Assembly (NCBI RefSeq): GCF_014839805.1
Contig: NC_051121.1
Location: 1,161,116 to 1,225,115 of the forward strand
Reading direction: 5' to 3'
DNA from: Manduca sexta
Lineage: Eukaryota; Arthropoda; Insecta; Lepidoptera; Sphingidae
DNA: 64,000 bases
Shown here: one piece after another, positions 44,670 to 53,641 of the stretch
Numbering within the stretch: the first letter of the stretch is position 1
How the letters are laid out: each line of letters starts with the position of its first letter
The notes under the pieces: generated by a model
Told to the model about the DNA's origin: nothing
Seen by the model: only the letters and a program-made list of their open reading frames with translations
Databases searched by the model: none
Position numbers and translations under genes: made by a program

Positions 44670-44898
44670 ACGCTCGTATTCATAAACGTTTATCTAAGGA
44701 CGGAGCATTGCTGTGATAAGTCTGTTTCGCAGTCTGGACGGCATTACAACCCTCGCAGTGCGTAGACATAGGGCCGTTATGATTGGCTAATATTGAGATA
44801 TAACTTTAATCTAGTTGGCTGTCTGATAAACAAAGCTGAGAAACAGACTTGTTATCACATCAATGCTTAGATAAATAACGTTTATGAATACAGGCGTC
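44670..44898. mobile_element. MITE, 229 bp
   Basis: The left end ACGCTCGTATTCATAAACGT and the reverse complement of the right end (ACGCCTGTATTCATAAACGT) match at all but two bases, and the similarity continues inward through TCTAAG, GCATTG and GTGATAA blocks to AGTCTGTTTC (~55 bp). Non-coding. Confidence 0.8.
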
Positions 44899-45064
44899 AT
44901 TAAATAACGATAGACTCCAACCATACAATCGTATAAGCAAAGATCTAAAATTATAAATAAGAAAGTTTTAATGTTAGAACTTAGAGCACAGCATTTGCTA
45001 AATATATTTAGAAAAAATATATATACGTAGAGTGTAGACCATGTTTTAAATTAACTGATATTTT

Positions 45065-45365
45065 TTTATTTCTTTGTATGACGAGACGAGTTTGCCATTC
45101 GCCTGATGGTAAGCGATACGACCGCCCATAAACAGTAGAAACACCATCCAACACCATTAATTACAAAGTATTGTTTGGTATTCCACTGCGCTCGCCATCC
45201 TGAGACATGAGATGTTAAGTCTTATTATGTCCAGAAGTAACATTAGCTGCAATGTCCTTCAAACCGGAACACAAAAGTGACTACACACTGCTGATTGGCG
45301 GCAGAAATAGACATTGCGGTGGTACCTACCCAGGCGGACTCTCACATATGAGAGACCTACAACTA
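45065..45365 (-). repeat. SINE-like family A, complete
   Basis: Tail TGTATGACGAGACGAGTTTG at left to head ACTCTCACATATGAGAGACC at right, with all interior landmarks. Confidence 0.78.
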
Positions 45366-45489
45366 GTGATATTATGCAGATATAGGACGCACCTCTAACT
45401 TTACTAGTTGTGTGTGTTTGTGAATTAACACATTGAAGGAAACATCGTTAGCAAACATACAGAATTGAGAAGTTCTGTGTAAGAATTTT

Positions 45490-45720
45490 GACGGTATTGG
45501 GCGATATTGAAGGGATTAGGTCTTAGTCCACCACGCTGGCCTAGTGCGGATTGGTAGACTTGACACACCCTCAAAATTCCTATAGAGAACTTCTCAGGTA
45601 TGCAGGTTTCTTCAAGATGTTCTCCCTCACCGTTAAAGCAAGCGATAATTCACAAACAATACACATATATTTTTTAGAAAATTCAGAGGTATGTTACGTG
45701 CTTAATAGACCGACAGTATA
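45490..45720 (-). repeat. SINE family B, partial
   Basis: GGGATTAGGTCTTAGTCCACC, GGCCTAGTGCGGATTGGTAG, CTTCTCAGGTATGCAGGTTT and AAGCAAGCGATAATTCAC. Confidence 0.65.
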
Positions 45721-45769
45721 TAATACAGGACTGATATTATATCGACGGTTGCAGGGCTAATTGGATTAG

Positions 45770-45900
45770 CGACATTATATTTAGAAAAATTTTAACAAAT
45801 TTAAAAAAACATACAAAAAGTGCTGATTTCAAATATGTATGAAACTTAGTGTCGCAAAAAATATCGCTTAAGCCAGTCATTCAACTATCGATATACATAT
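45770..45900. repeat. Single unit related to the 97-bp intronic tandem repeat
   Basis: Parallels 33,620-33,785: AAAAAGTGCTGATTTCAAA, GTGTCGCAAAAAATATCGCTT and CTATCGATATACATA. Confidence 0.5.
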
Positions 45901-45911
45901 TTTTATTGTAT

Positions 45912-46233
45912 ATTTAGGGTTTTTACATTTATTTATTAGAAAAATTAACAAAAACTAAAATAGTAATTATTACTTATAACAAATCTGTACTAATTTACAA
46001 AAGATAATAATTTGAATCAAATTAACAAATAATCAAGAACACAAAAATAGTTAGCGAAAAGATTGTGAACGTCCGTCCGATCCAACAATTAATTAATGAC
46101 AGCTAAAACAAATATATCGACGACGCAATGGTCAGCGCGAGCTGGCCATTTTAAACCTCTAAAGAGGATATAATCCTACGTTATAGTTGCAGCTAAACTA
46201 CGGCTCCCGGCCTTCTAGAAGAATTTGCTAACT
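45912..46233 (-). repeat. 3' LTR of the Gypsy-type element
   Basis: 322 bp, nearly identical to the other LTR. On the minus strand it is preceded by a purine-rich AGGAGAGG stretch. A short pol C-terminal-like frame (with VDKLQRSSSPSHN) reads into the LTR and stops there. Confidence 0.9.
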
Positions 46234-46386
46234 CGGCCTCTCCTGAAGAAGGTGCGTCCTCGCCCGTATTGTGGCTTGGGCTGGATGACCGCTGCAACTT
46301 GTCAACATGAACCCAACTTCTTGCAACGAACTTTCAACGTTGCTTCCACTCGTTCTGTGATCTTCGATCTCATCCTCATCACCTTT

Positions 46387-47067
46387 AAAACACATTTTTA
46401 TATATTAGAAAAGTCAGTCAATAAATGGGTAAAAAGTAAGAGACAGAGCCCTCAGGATATCTCAGAACTAAACTAGCAGAGCCCTCAGGTTACTAGATAG
46501 TATGAATGTACAGAGCCCTCAGGGTATACAATTCAAGAAACGCAAAGTAAGAGACAGAGCCCTCAGGTTATCTCAGAACTACACTAGCAGAGCCCTCAGG
46601 TTACTAGTAAATATGGATGTACAGAGCCCTCGGGATGTACACCCAACGAACGCAGAGCCCTCAGGGTGCGTTATCAGTACTACATCCGCCGCCCCTTGGG
46701 TGCGGAGCGTACCACAAATGCAGAGCCCTCAGGATGCATTACACTATGAGTAGAGCCCTCGGGATACTCGAAATACACTTAGCCCTTAGAAAATCGGGCC
46801 GTTTTGTACGGAATGCCGGTCTGGGTCTAGCCAGTCCCACTCCTTCCAGAAGCGCAGGATCTTCATGACTCCTCCACAGGCTTCTCGGAGTGACCCCGGT
46901 GTAGCGAGGATTTCAGCCCGCTGTGCAGCTACACCTCCGCATTCCAGGATAACATGGGAGACTGTTTCGTCATCCGATAGACATTCCCTGCAAAGGGGGC
47001 TGTTGATGATACCTAAAACATATAAGTGTTTGTTAAATGGGCAGTTTCCACCTCCATTGGTACTGCA
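46387..47067 (-). mobile_element. Nested 5'-truncated non-LTR retrotransposon, 681 bp, 7-bp target duplication
   Basis: Bounded on both sides by CACCTTT (46,380-46,386 and 47,068-47,074). The minus strand encodes the last ~94 residues of an ORF2 protein, then a 3' UTR with a repeated 13-mer. The 3' end lacks a clear poly(A), as in R1-like elements. Confidence 0.75.
46444..46763 (-). repeat. Array of nine 13-mers (CAGAGCCCTCAGG) in the non-LTR 3' UTR
   Basis: Plus-strand starts: 46,444, 46,477, 46,511, 46,555, 46,588, 46,622, 46,653, 46,721 and 46,751, with two copies having CGG for CAGG and the last starting with T. Spacing is 33, 34, 44, 33, 34, 31, 68 and 30. Units 1-3 and 4-6 form a larger ~111-base duplication because their spacers also match. 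Confidence 0.9.
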
Positions 47068-47070
47068 CAC
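46786..47070 (-). pseudogene. C-terminus of non-LTR retrotransposon ORF2
   Basis: 94 codons: NCPFNKHLYVLGI, then a CCHC zinc-finger-like segment (CRECLSDDETVSHVILEC) and a Trp-rich end (RFWKEWDWL). This is the C-terminal region that follows reverse transcriptase and RNase H in R1/jockey-type elements. Its first bases overlap the target duplication. The rest of ORF2 is missing through 5' truncation. Confidence 0.75.
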
Positions 47071-47099
47071 CTTTGCGGAATAGATTAGCGATACCTCCC

Positions 47100-47408
47100 G
47101 TTCGCAATGAATATCCAGGTATGTATCTCCTGAAGTATCCAGCGAGACCTAATAATTGTCTCACCTTCTTAACGTTGTTAGTACATACAAGATTTAACTA
47201 GAGCTTCGATTTTATAAGCGCTCGGCTTTACCTGACCAAAACATATTGTACGACTCAAATATTCAATCTCCTTCGTAATAAAAGTACACTCCTTAAGATT
47301 TATTGAAAAACTTGCAGTAGTCAAAGTCCTTAATACTACTCTGAGAGTTTGCAAACCTTCCTCGACCGTCATACTTGGCACTAATACATCATCGATATAT
47401 ACAAGCAC
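47100..47408 (-). pseudogene. Gypsy-type reverse transcriptase, catalytic YIDD and thumb part
   Basis: Begins with LVYIDDVLV (the catalytic Asp pair), then FSINLKECTF and a palm/thumb region. A further fragment VRQLLGLAGYFRRYIPGY lies in another frame just downstream. It stops at the nested insertion. No RNase H or integrase follows. Confidence 0.75.
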
Positions 47409-47703
47409 CTTGCCAGATTCAATAAAAGGTCGTAGAGTTCAATAGGGAAGATGGTTGGAAGCTTGCAAAAGCCTGGGATCCAGTTCTACTTTTAAATAAA
47501 TCGGAACCCAAAAGACCGGCTGCCATACTTCAAGACACGGTGAGCTCATTCTGCGTAAACATAAGAAATCTTTAGTCGTAGAGTATTACTTGTAATACGT
47601 TGGTATACGACAGGGGAATTGGCATGTCCATATTATGGCATTTTCAGATACTCGTAATGCCCTTCAGACGTTACGAAGCCCGTATATTGAATTGAATCGC
47701 TAT

Positions 47704-47985
47704 TCATTTTAATTCGATGAAAGCCTGTAGCCATGTCAAGACTAGTAAAATAGACGGCCTTGCCCAAAAACGATCTATATGGTCTTCAATAAGTGGTAAC
47801 GGATAGCGATATTTAACAATATTTGCATTTAATGCACGGAAGTCCACACATATTCTTTCACTACCGTCTTTCTTCTTCACAAGAAGAATGGGACTAGAGA
47901 ACTCAGATTTCGATTCTCTAATTATCCCTTTGTCGAGCAAATCTTTAACTATCTCTTGGACTCGTATTTTCTCATGATAGGACAT
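47704..47985 (-). pseudogene. Gypsy-type reverse transcriptase, N-terminal part
   Basis: KGIIRESKSEFSSPILLVKK and ICVDFRALNANIVKYRYPLP are the classical fingers motifs of Ty3/Gypsy reverse transcriptase. The frame breaks shortly after, before the next conserved block, and 47,409-47,703 is scrambled across frames. Confidence 0.8.
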
Positions 47986-48779
47986 TTTGTATGGTCTATG
48001 GGTATTTTATTGTGCAATCGAATATGCATTGACCCAGTGGTAACGGTAGTAATGGTTGTACCATTCATGAGAAAATTAGAAAATTCATTAATTACAGAAA
48101 GCAAATGCGCCCTCTCAATACCAATAACAGGAGTATTAATATTGAATTGATGCACACTCAATTGTACATCAAAAACTGCCTTGGATCGCGTTAAACCTTG
48201 AGCAACTCGCATTCGAGTATAGACCACACCCTCTCTATTAAGTACCTCGGTACCCAGTATTACAGGAATACTCAAATATCGATCGGGCACCACATGGAAA
48301 TCTACTTCAAGTGTAATCTCAGGAAATTCAACAGTTAATGTGGTAGAAAAGCTAGACTCAATATGTTCACTTCCAATACCACGCAATGTACAAAAAGAAG
48401 GAGTTTGGGTACACTGAAAAAGCTTGGTTACCGATTCCGCTATTAAAGAGATTTGAGAACCACTGTCTATAAGAATATCTATAGGAACCCCTTGAACCAT
48501 TGCAGTTGCAATATCATTAAACTTGTATTCATTTACAGCTTCGCGATAAAAAATAACATTAGATTTTCCGCGTGATTCAATACGCTGTTTTGCGAAACAA
48601 TCTTCGACCTTATGACCTATCTTTTTGCAAAAATCATACGGTTCAGACCTCGATACTGAGCTATCTGTATAAAACCGCTTCAAAGTTGACGACATATTTT
48701 TACCAGATTCGTTATTTTGTTTAAAACGTTTAGAGCAAGTGGTCTGTTTATGTACAAGTAAAACATTTTGAGTTAGCAC
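47949..48779 (-). CDS. Gypsy-type nucleocapsid remnant and aspartic protease
   Basis: 276-codon frame. A zinc-knuckle-like segment (DFCKKIGHKVEDC) keeps only three of the four CCHC ligands; the first Cys is replaced. A retropepsin domain follows with the catalytic LIDSGSQISLI and, ~75 residues later, VILGTEVLNREG, the conserved second-half motif. The protease would mature the Gag-Pol polyprotein. The frame overlaps the start of the reverse transcriptase frame by ~37 bases. Confidence 0.75.
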   Translation of the reverse strand: MLTQNVLLVHKQTTCSKRFKQNNESGKNMSSTLKRFYTDSSVSRSEPYDFCKKIGHKVEDCFAKQRIESRGKSNVIFYREAVNEYKFNDIATAMVQGVPIDILIDSGSQISLIAESVTKLFQCTQTPSFCTLRGIGSEHIESSFSTTLTVEFPEITLEVDFHVVPDRYLSIPVILGTEVLNREGVVYTRMRVAQGLTRSKAVFDVQLSVHQFNINTPVIGIERAHLLSVINEFSNFLMNGTTITTVTTGSMHIRLHNKIPIDHTKCPIMRKYESKR

Positions 48780-48789
48780 CTGAATAACC

Positions 48790-49700
48790 TCTTTTGTGTG
48801 GATAGTTTTTATTGTTAGGATTATTATTAGGACGTGATTTGATCTGTACCTTCGAATAAGGTTTCATATAAACTGATAAAAAGCTAACTATATCACTAGG
48901 CAACAAATTCGCATTTATAGCAGCTGGCGGATTTGAGGCTCGGTTATACCACGCACTATAATCGCTGAAATTAGTTCCTCACTTAACCCCGAACAATTCT
49001 TAAACGCACTAGTAAACTTCTAGCATATTCAGAATATGTAGAATACTGATCTGTATCGGTTTTTAAAACTTCGATAAGAATATTTGCAATATCTACTCGA
49101 CGCGAGCACAATGATTGGAACTCTCGTTTGAAATTCGACCAAGTGCGATCATTAGTTGTCCACTCATTAAGCCAGATACGAGCATCACCCTTTAGACAAT
49201 GGCCTATACGTGCTAAACATTCACGGTCGTCCCATCGGTTAATATTTTGCAGATTTTCTACCTCATTACACCACACATTAAAATCATGTAAGGATGGGTC
49301 AAAATTCGTAATAAATATTTGGTTGGATCTTACCGGTTTAAGCGCCGTGACTGTTACTAGCTTATTTGTCACCTCATCCATAACACCTTCGGTGGTGGAA
49401 AGCGGTATGCACGCATTCACGCTACATGCGCGGGAGACATTGCTAGGCGGTGCTGGTAGTGAACCTCCAGCCCCAGGTCCTCCAGGCTCGCACGACAGCG
49501 GTGGTGTAAGCGAGCGTGCGGTTTGTCCCGCGGGTAGCTGCAGTGCACGCGAAGTCACCTCAGCACACACACTAGTTTTATCTGCATTGTGAATCCTGGA
49601 ATCATTTTGTTCAAACGCATTTAATCTAGAAATTACAGATTCAAGCTGTTGCTCAATTCTCGAAACGGAAGAACGTTCACGACTCCTAGCTCTACTTTTT
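48790..49700 (-). pseudogene. Gypsy-type gag, broken
   Basis: The main open part (49,590 down to 48,983) encodes a Pro/Gly-rich stretch, then FITNFDPSLHDFNVWCNEV and RIGHCLKGDARIWLNEW, typical of the retrotransposon gag (capsid) domain. An upstream Glu/Leu heptad-like segment is in the same frame, but the likely first Met lies in another frame. Sequence after 48,983 resembles Gag again but in other frames, so at least two indels have hit this gene. Gag would form the particle shell. Confidence 0.75.
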
Positions 49701-49817
49701 TAATTTCAATCTTCGGCATGGCGAACAAACAAGAAAGTAGGGATTAAAAACAAAGAATTTAAATTTTATACACGTCTTAGAAAATGGTGTCAGAATGTGG
49801 CACAATCCCACTTCTGA

Positions 49818-50136
49818 ATTTAGGGTTTTTACATTTATTTATTAGAAAAATTAACAAAAACTAAAATAGTAATTATTACTTATAACAAATCTGTACTAAT
49901 TTACAAAAGATAATAATTTGAATCAAATTAACAAATCATCAAGAACACAAAAATAGTTAGCGAAAAGATTGTGAACGTCCGTCCGATCCAACAATTAATT
50001 AATGACAGCTAAAACAAATATATCGACGACGCAATGGTCAGCGCGAGCTGGCCATTTTAAACCAAAGAGGATATAATCCTACGTTATAGTTGCAGCTAAA
50101 CTACGGCTCCCGGCCTTCTAGAAGAATTTGCTAACT
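49818..50136 (-). repeat. 5' LTR of the Gypsy-type element
   Basis: 319 bp. Compared by eye with the other LTR: one substitution and one 3-base indel. The bases just inside it (TCAGAAGTGGGAT on the minus strand) resemble the tRNA-Leu-type primer-binding site used by many LTR elements, lacking its first few bases. Confidence 0.9.
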
Positions 50137-50149
50137 GTATAGTATATTC

Positions 50150-51230
50150 CTGAGGACTGAAAATTCTGGCCGATATGGTGAGACTCTCTACTACGTCCTG
50201 GGACGGAAGATGCATGTCGTAATCGAAATTAATCTGGCTACATTCTCAGGGTATGAGGTTATGCAAATTTTTGCTCCAGAATACCGCAGTGAAATATTTA
50301 TTAAAAGATTTTTTTTACTCAGTTGAAGCCGTTAGCCACACCTCGTAAATAAAGGCTTCCTTCTATACAATCTAACATTCAATCACATTGCACTAGTTTG
50401 CAACAATGTGTTTTATTGAAACCCGTCGATACTAAACCAGTGATTTGAGCTGTAAAGCTTCCGTGACCTGGGTTTTAGTTGGCTTTAGCTCTGATATATG
50501 GTGCACTAGGTTTCCCTCACAGCTTCGTCTTGAAAACACGTTCGTGAAGTAATGAATCTTCAGTGATATGTTGTCATATTTAGTCTCGTTTAGACGGATT
50601 AATTTTTGGTGGCAATAATCGTACGCAATTATTGCTTAAAAAATTATCACTTTGAATATGCGTAGTGGTAAGCTTATTCTCGCCCGCGTTGATGTATACA
50701 AAGACAATAATTGCACGCAATGATTGTTAGCATTAATTGCTCCGTCTCAATTAGGCTTTGACTTTAAATAGCGGAAACTTGCTCCCCGCTCACCTTATGT
50801 GAGACACAATTGTTAGCTATTTTAGATTATATTAAAAGACCAATTTCGAATAATTTGGAAAAAAAAACAGTGATGAGTTATAAAATATAGACTTAACTTG
50901 TCTTTTGCCAGATATTGCCAATTTAACTGAAAACAAAGACAGCGGATCAGTATTAATTCTAAATAAAAAAAAACAAAAATTAAAAAATAAAGAAAATAAA
51001 AAAAAACAACAACAATCGTTAACATTCTTACTAAAGTACCTATTATGCGTAAGAAATTCAAACATTCATAGAATCTAAGAATAAACGTAGATAATTCTCC
51101 TTCCACAAATATAAGCATAAATTTGTTATAAAAGCAATAACAGTATTAAAATTATAATCACAGTACTTACCTATAATTTGTTTATTCTCAAAATATAACT
51201 TTGTAAATGTAATTTACCGACACTAATTAT
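50150..51230. other. No gene recognised
   Basis: 50,150-50,270 holds a degraded family C-like piece (GGCCGATATGGTGAGACTC). 50,820-51,120 is low-complexity A-rich DNA whose ~98-codon minus frame is compositionally driven. Confidence 0.45.
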
Positions 51231-51234
51231 ATTC

Positions 51235-51625
51235 TGTGTTGTACTAGTAAATGTGCAGAGTCAAGGAATTCAAGAGACGGTAATAGTAAACATAGACCAA
51301 GGACCGGTGCGAGGATACAAGAATCCGGGGGATCTGTTCGTTCTACAGCATACCCTACGTAACTCTTAGGAAAAGATCATAGGTTACACCAAAGGTAAAT
51401 TTTTCAGATACTTTATTCAAAAGAAAAAATATAACCTAAATGAATAAAAATGTCAGCTGTACGAATAAAATAACTCTCGTATTTTTGTTTTATTCTGTGT
51501 AGTTATAATTTATTTGGCGAGTAATCTTTATATGAGATTTGTTTCATCAGCTTTAAATATTCGCAATTTCACAAATGTCGTTAATTCAGATGCTTTAGAG
51601 CGGTTCTTCTTGACAGAACCAATTT
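51235..51625 (+). pseudogene. Carboxylesterase pseudogene relic (exon 1 and a piece of exon 2)
   Basis: 51,235-51,395 is nearly identical over its first ~100 bases to exon 1 of the esterase at 59,702 (shared GTACTAGTAAATGTGCAGAG and CATAGACCAAGGACCGGTGC), then diverges and gains a stop. 51,551-51,621 matches an internal part of exon 2 (AATTTCACA, GATGCTTTAGAGCGGTTCTT, TTGACAGAACC; in the intact gene LDALEQFFLTEP). The sequence between resembles esterase intron 1 in part (GTTATAATTTATTT). The start codon, splice structure and most of exon 2 are lost, so no functional product is expected. Confidence 0.82.
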
Positions 51626-51977
51626 TTTTTAAGGTAAATTAAAATTTTGTAGTGAAATCCTTATATCCTTATCAAGGATTACCTTAATATAAATGTAATG
51701 ACACATTTCATTTTGTTTTTTTGTTGTATGATTTCATTGTTCTGAGGTATAATTTGTCATAAGTGATATCTGTTAATATCTTTGATGGGCATTTATTCTT
51801 AAAAAAATAAATTTAAATCCTTTGATATCTTTTATATGCTAAAAGCCGATTAACATTATGACTCATTTTAATATTACATATCACTGATTCCATATGTAGA
51901 TGAAGAACCATAACAACACGGCCATTATACATTATATTCTCCAGCTTTTGGCTTAGCTGTGCCTTTGGCATTGCTTT

Positions 51978-52070
51978 AGTCCAGTCATACTCAACCTTTT
52001 TTTGAATGGGACCACAAACACGTTTCGGTCTTGATGCGTGGGCTGCAAAAATTATTTAGGTGTTAAAAAA
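51978..52070 (+). mobile_element. hAT-type fragment related to 30,810
   Basis: CAGTCATACTCAACCTTTTT, CCACAAACACGTTTCGG and TTATTTAGGTGTTA match the left third of the 275-bp MITE. The right end is absent. Confidence 0.55.
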
Positions 52071-52078
52071 AACATAAA

Positions 52079-52395
52079 GCCGCGATAGCCTAGTTGGTTG
52101 TGGAACGGACTGCTGAGACGAATGTCCGCAGGTTCAAATCCCAAGGCACACACCTCTGACTTTTCTAAAAAAATATGTGTGTATTCTTTGTGAATTATCG
52201 CTTGCTTTAACGGTGAAGGAAAACATCGTGAGGAAATCTGAGAAGTTCTCTATAGGAATTTCGAGGGTGTGTGAAGTCTACCAATCCGCACTAGGCCAGC
52301 GTGGTGACTAAGGCCTAATCCCTCTCAGTAATAGAGGAGGCCCGTGCCCAACAGTGGGACAGTATATAATACGGGGCTGATATTATATTTATTAT
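52079..52395 (+). repeat. tRNA-derived SINE family B, complete copy
   Basis: A box TAGCCTAGTTGG and B box GGTTCAAATCC 49 bases apart, then body (GTGAATTATCGCTTGCTTTA, AACATCGTGAGGAAATCTG, GTGTGTGAAGTCTACC) and a GATATTATATTTATTATT tail. The best copy in the window with 58,827. RNA polymerase III transcript, mobilised by LINE enzymes. Confidence 0.88.
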
Positions 52396-52599
52396 TAACC
52401 AGGCGAACACCCACGCCTGACAATAAACTTTAAAATTATTTCTGTAGTTCAAACGAAGTCGCGGAAAACCACTAGTATTTAATTTGTCTTTTTGTCGAAT
52501 TCTTTGTACCTATATAATTTGGAGATAGCTTTTACGTAAATAATCTTTGTTTTTAGATAAGTAAGCCGCCTGATAGCGACATGATAATACAGTAATTAT

Positions 52600-52792
52600 A
52601 ATGGCTACAAAGTCTTTCAAACCGGAACAATGTTGCTTGGCGGTTGAAATAGGCAATGCGGTGGTGTCTGCCTAGTAAATTCTCGCCTATGAGAGACTTA
52701 CTATGAGTCCGAATCGAATACACGTAATACGTTTATTTTCAACTTCGGTATATATATTTTATTGCTCTGAATGACGAGACGAGCTTCCCGTT
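52600..52792 (-). repeat. SINE family A pieces left of the LINE
   Basis: 52,600-52,692 is a diverged family A head in reverse (TTTCAAACCGGAACAATG, GGCAATGCGGTGGTGTCTG). 52,760-52,792 is the tail of another copy (TTGCTCTGAATGACGAGACG), cut at CCCGTT and continued at 56,977 beyond the LINE. Confidence 0.65.
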
Positions 52793-53641
52793 AAAAATAA
52801 ATAAAAAAATAAAAATTCTTTATTCACCACGTAGGCGAAAATAGTTGCACTTATGATAAGTCAAGGTACATGAGAATATTTAATTATTACTTAATTAGAT
52901 TAGCTTATACAAACAAAGATAATTTATACTGAAAATAAAATAAATGAAAAATATACTTAGTAAACAAAGAAGCCAGCTCGGGCTGGCAGGGAAGAAGAAA
53001 TAAAATGATGTATATATGTATTTTTAAATAAGCAATAAGGGAGAAACGCGTCGCGATCCTCACCGGTGAGGACAATAAAAGCCCTAACCTAGCTAACCTA
53101 CCAACATTTCACTAACTACCTAAGCGATGACTACCCGAAGAAGAAAGGCAGAAAGAAACTCCGGGCTTTATTTTTTGTCATCAATTGTCCATTCTTTTAT
53201 AATATTGTTATTAAATATATATATATATTTTTAATAAGTCTTTTTTATACGAAGTCTGATTAATTATATAAGCTAATACACGCACATCACTGTAAAATTG
53301 CGGAGAAAATCCACATAAAAGTATTTAACAATAACTAAAAATTAACGAAAAAAACAATATACTAAAAAATTTATAAAAACTATGAAACAGTCAGTGTACA
53401 GCGTGCATACGCCTATATTTACAAACATAATATTTTCATTTCATATTTTGTCATAGATCTCGGTCAATATAATTTAGATTATAAATTTTAAGGCTGATGC
53501 AACAAAATGATCGGTCGGTCGTCTATTATACATTGATAATTCAATGAGTCAATATAAAATAAAATATGTCACGGACATTTAAAACTGTTACCCAGTATAA
53601 TGTCAAAATTGTAGAAAGGTACACATGAGACGTTTATGTAG

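Larger units (their letters stand above)
45912..50136 (-). mobile_element. Gypsy-type LTR retrotransposon, defective, with nested insertion
   Basis: Two direct ~320-bp LTRs bound the element and the same four bases GTAT stand outside both ends (45,908-45,911 and 50,137-50,140), a Gypsy-type target duplication. On the minus strand the LTR starts AGTTAGCAAATTC and ends CCCTAAAT, i.e. AGT...AAT rather than TG...CA, as in the 17.6/gypsy lineage. The order is 5' LTR, gag, protease, reverse transcriptase, then a short C-terminal remnant and 3' LTR. RNase H and integrase are missing, the frames are broken at several points, and a non-LTR fragment sits at 46,387-47,067. No envelope gene seen. It cannot move by its own proteins. 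Confidence 0.9.

Noticed and set aside
46444..46763. CRISPR-like look of the repeated 13-mer with spacers
   Set aside because: Repeats are too short, spacing is uneven, some spacers are themselves duplicated, the host is a eukaryote, and the array lies in the 3' UTR of a retrotransposon.
49128..49592. 154-codon plus-strand frame
   Set aside because: Antisense to the Gypsy gag region, whose minus frame shows the capsid motifs.
45912..50136. An envelope gene, which would make the Gypsy element an errantivirus-like copy
   Set aside because: No frame with a signal peptide, fusion or membrane segment exists between the pol remnants and the 3' LTR; the space is taken by a non-LTR fragment.
50822..51118. 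98-codon minus frame rich in F, I and L
   Set aside because: Lies in A-rich low-complexity DNA; the hydrophobic look comes from base composition.
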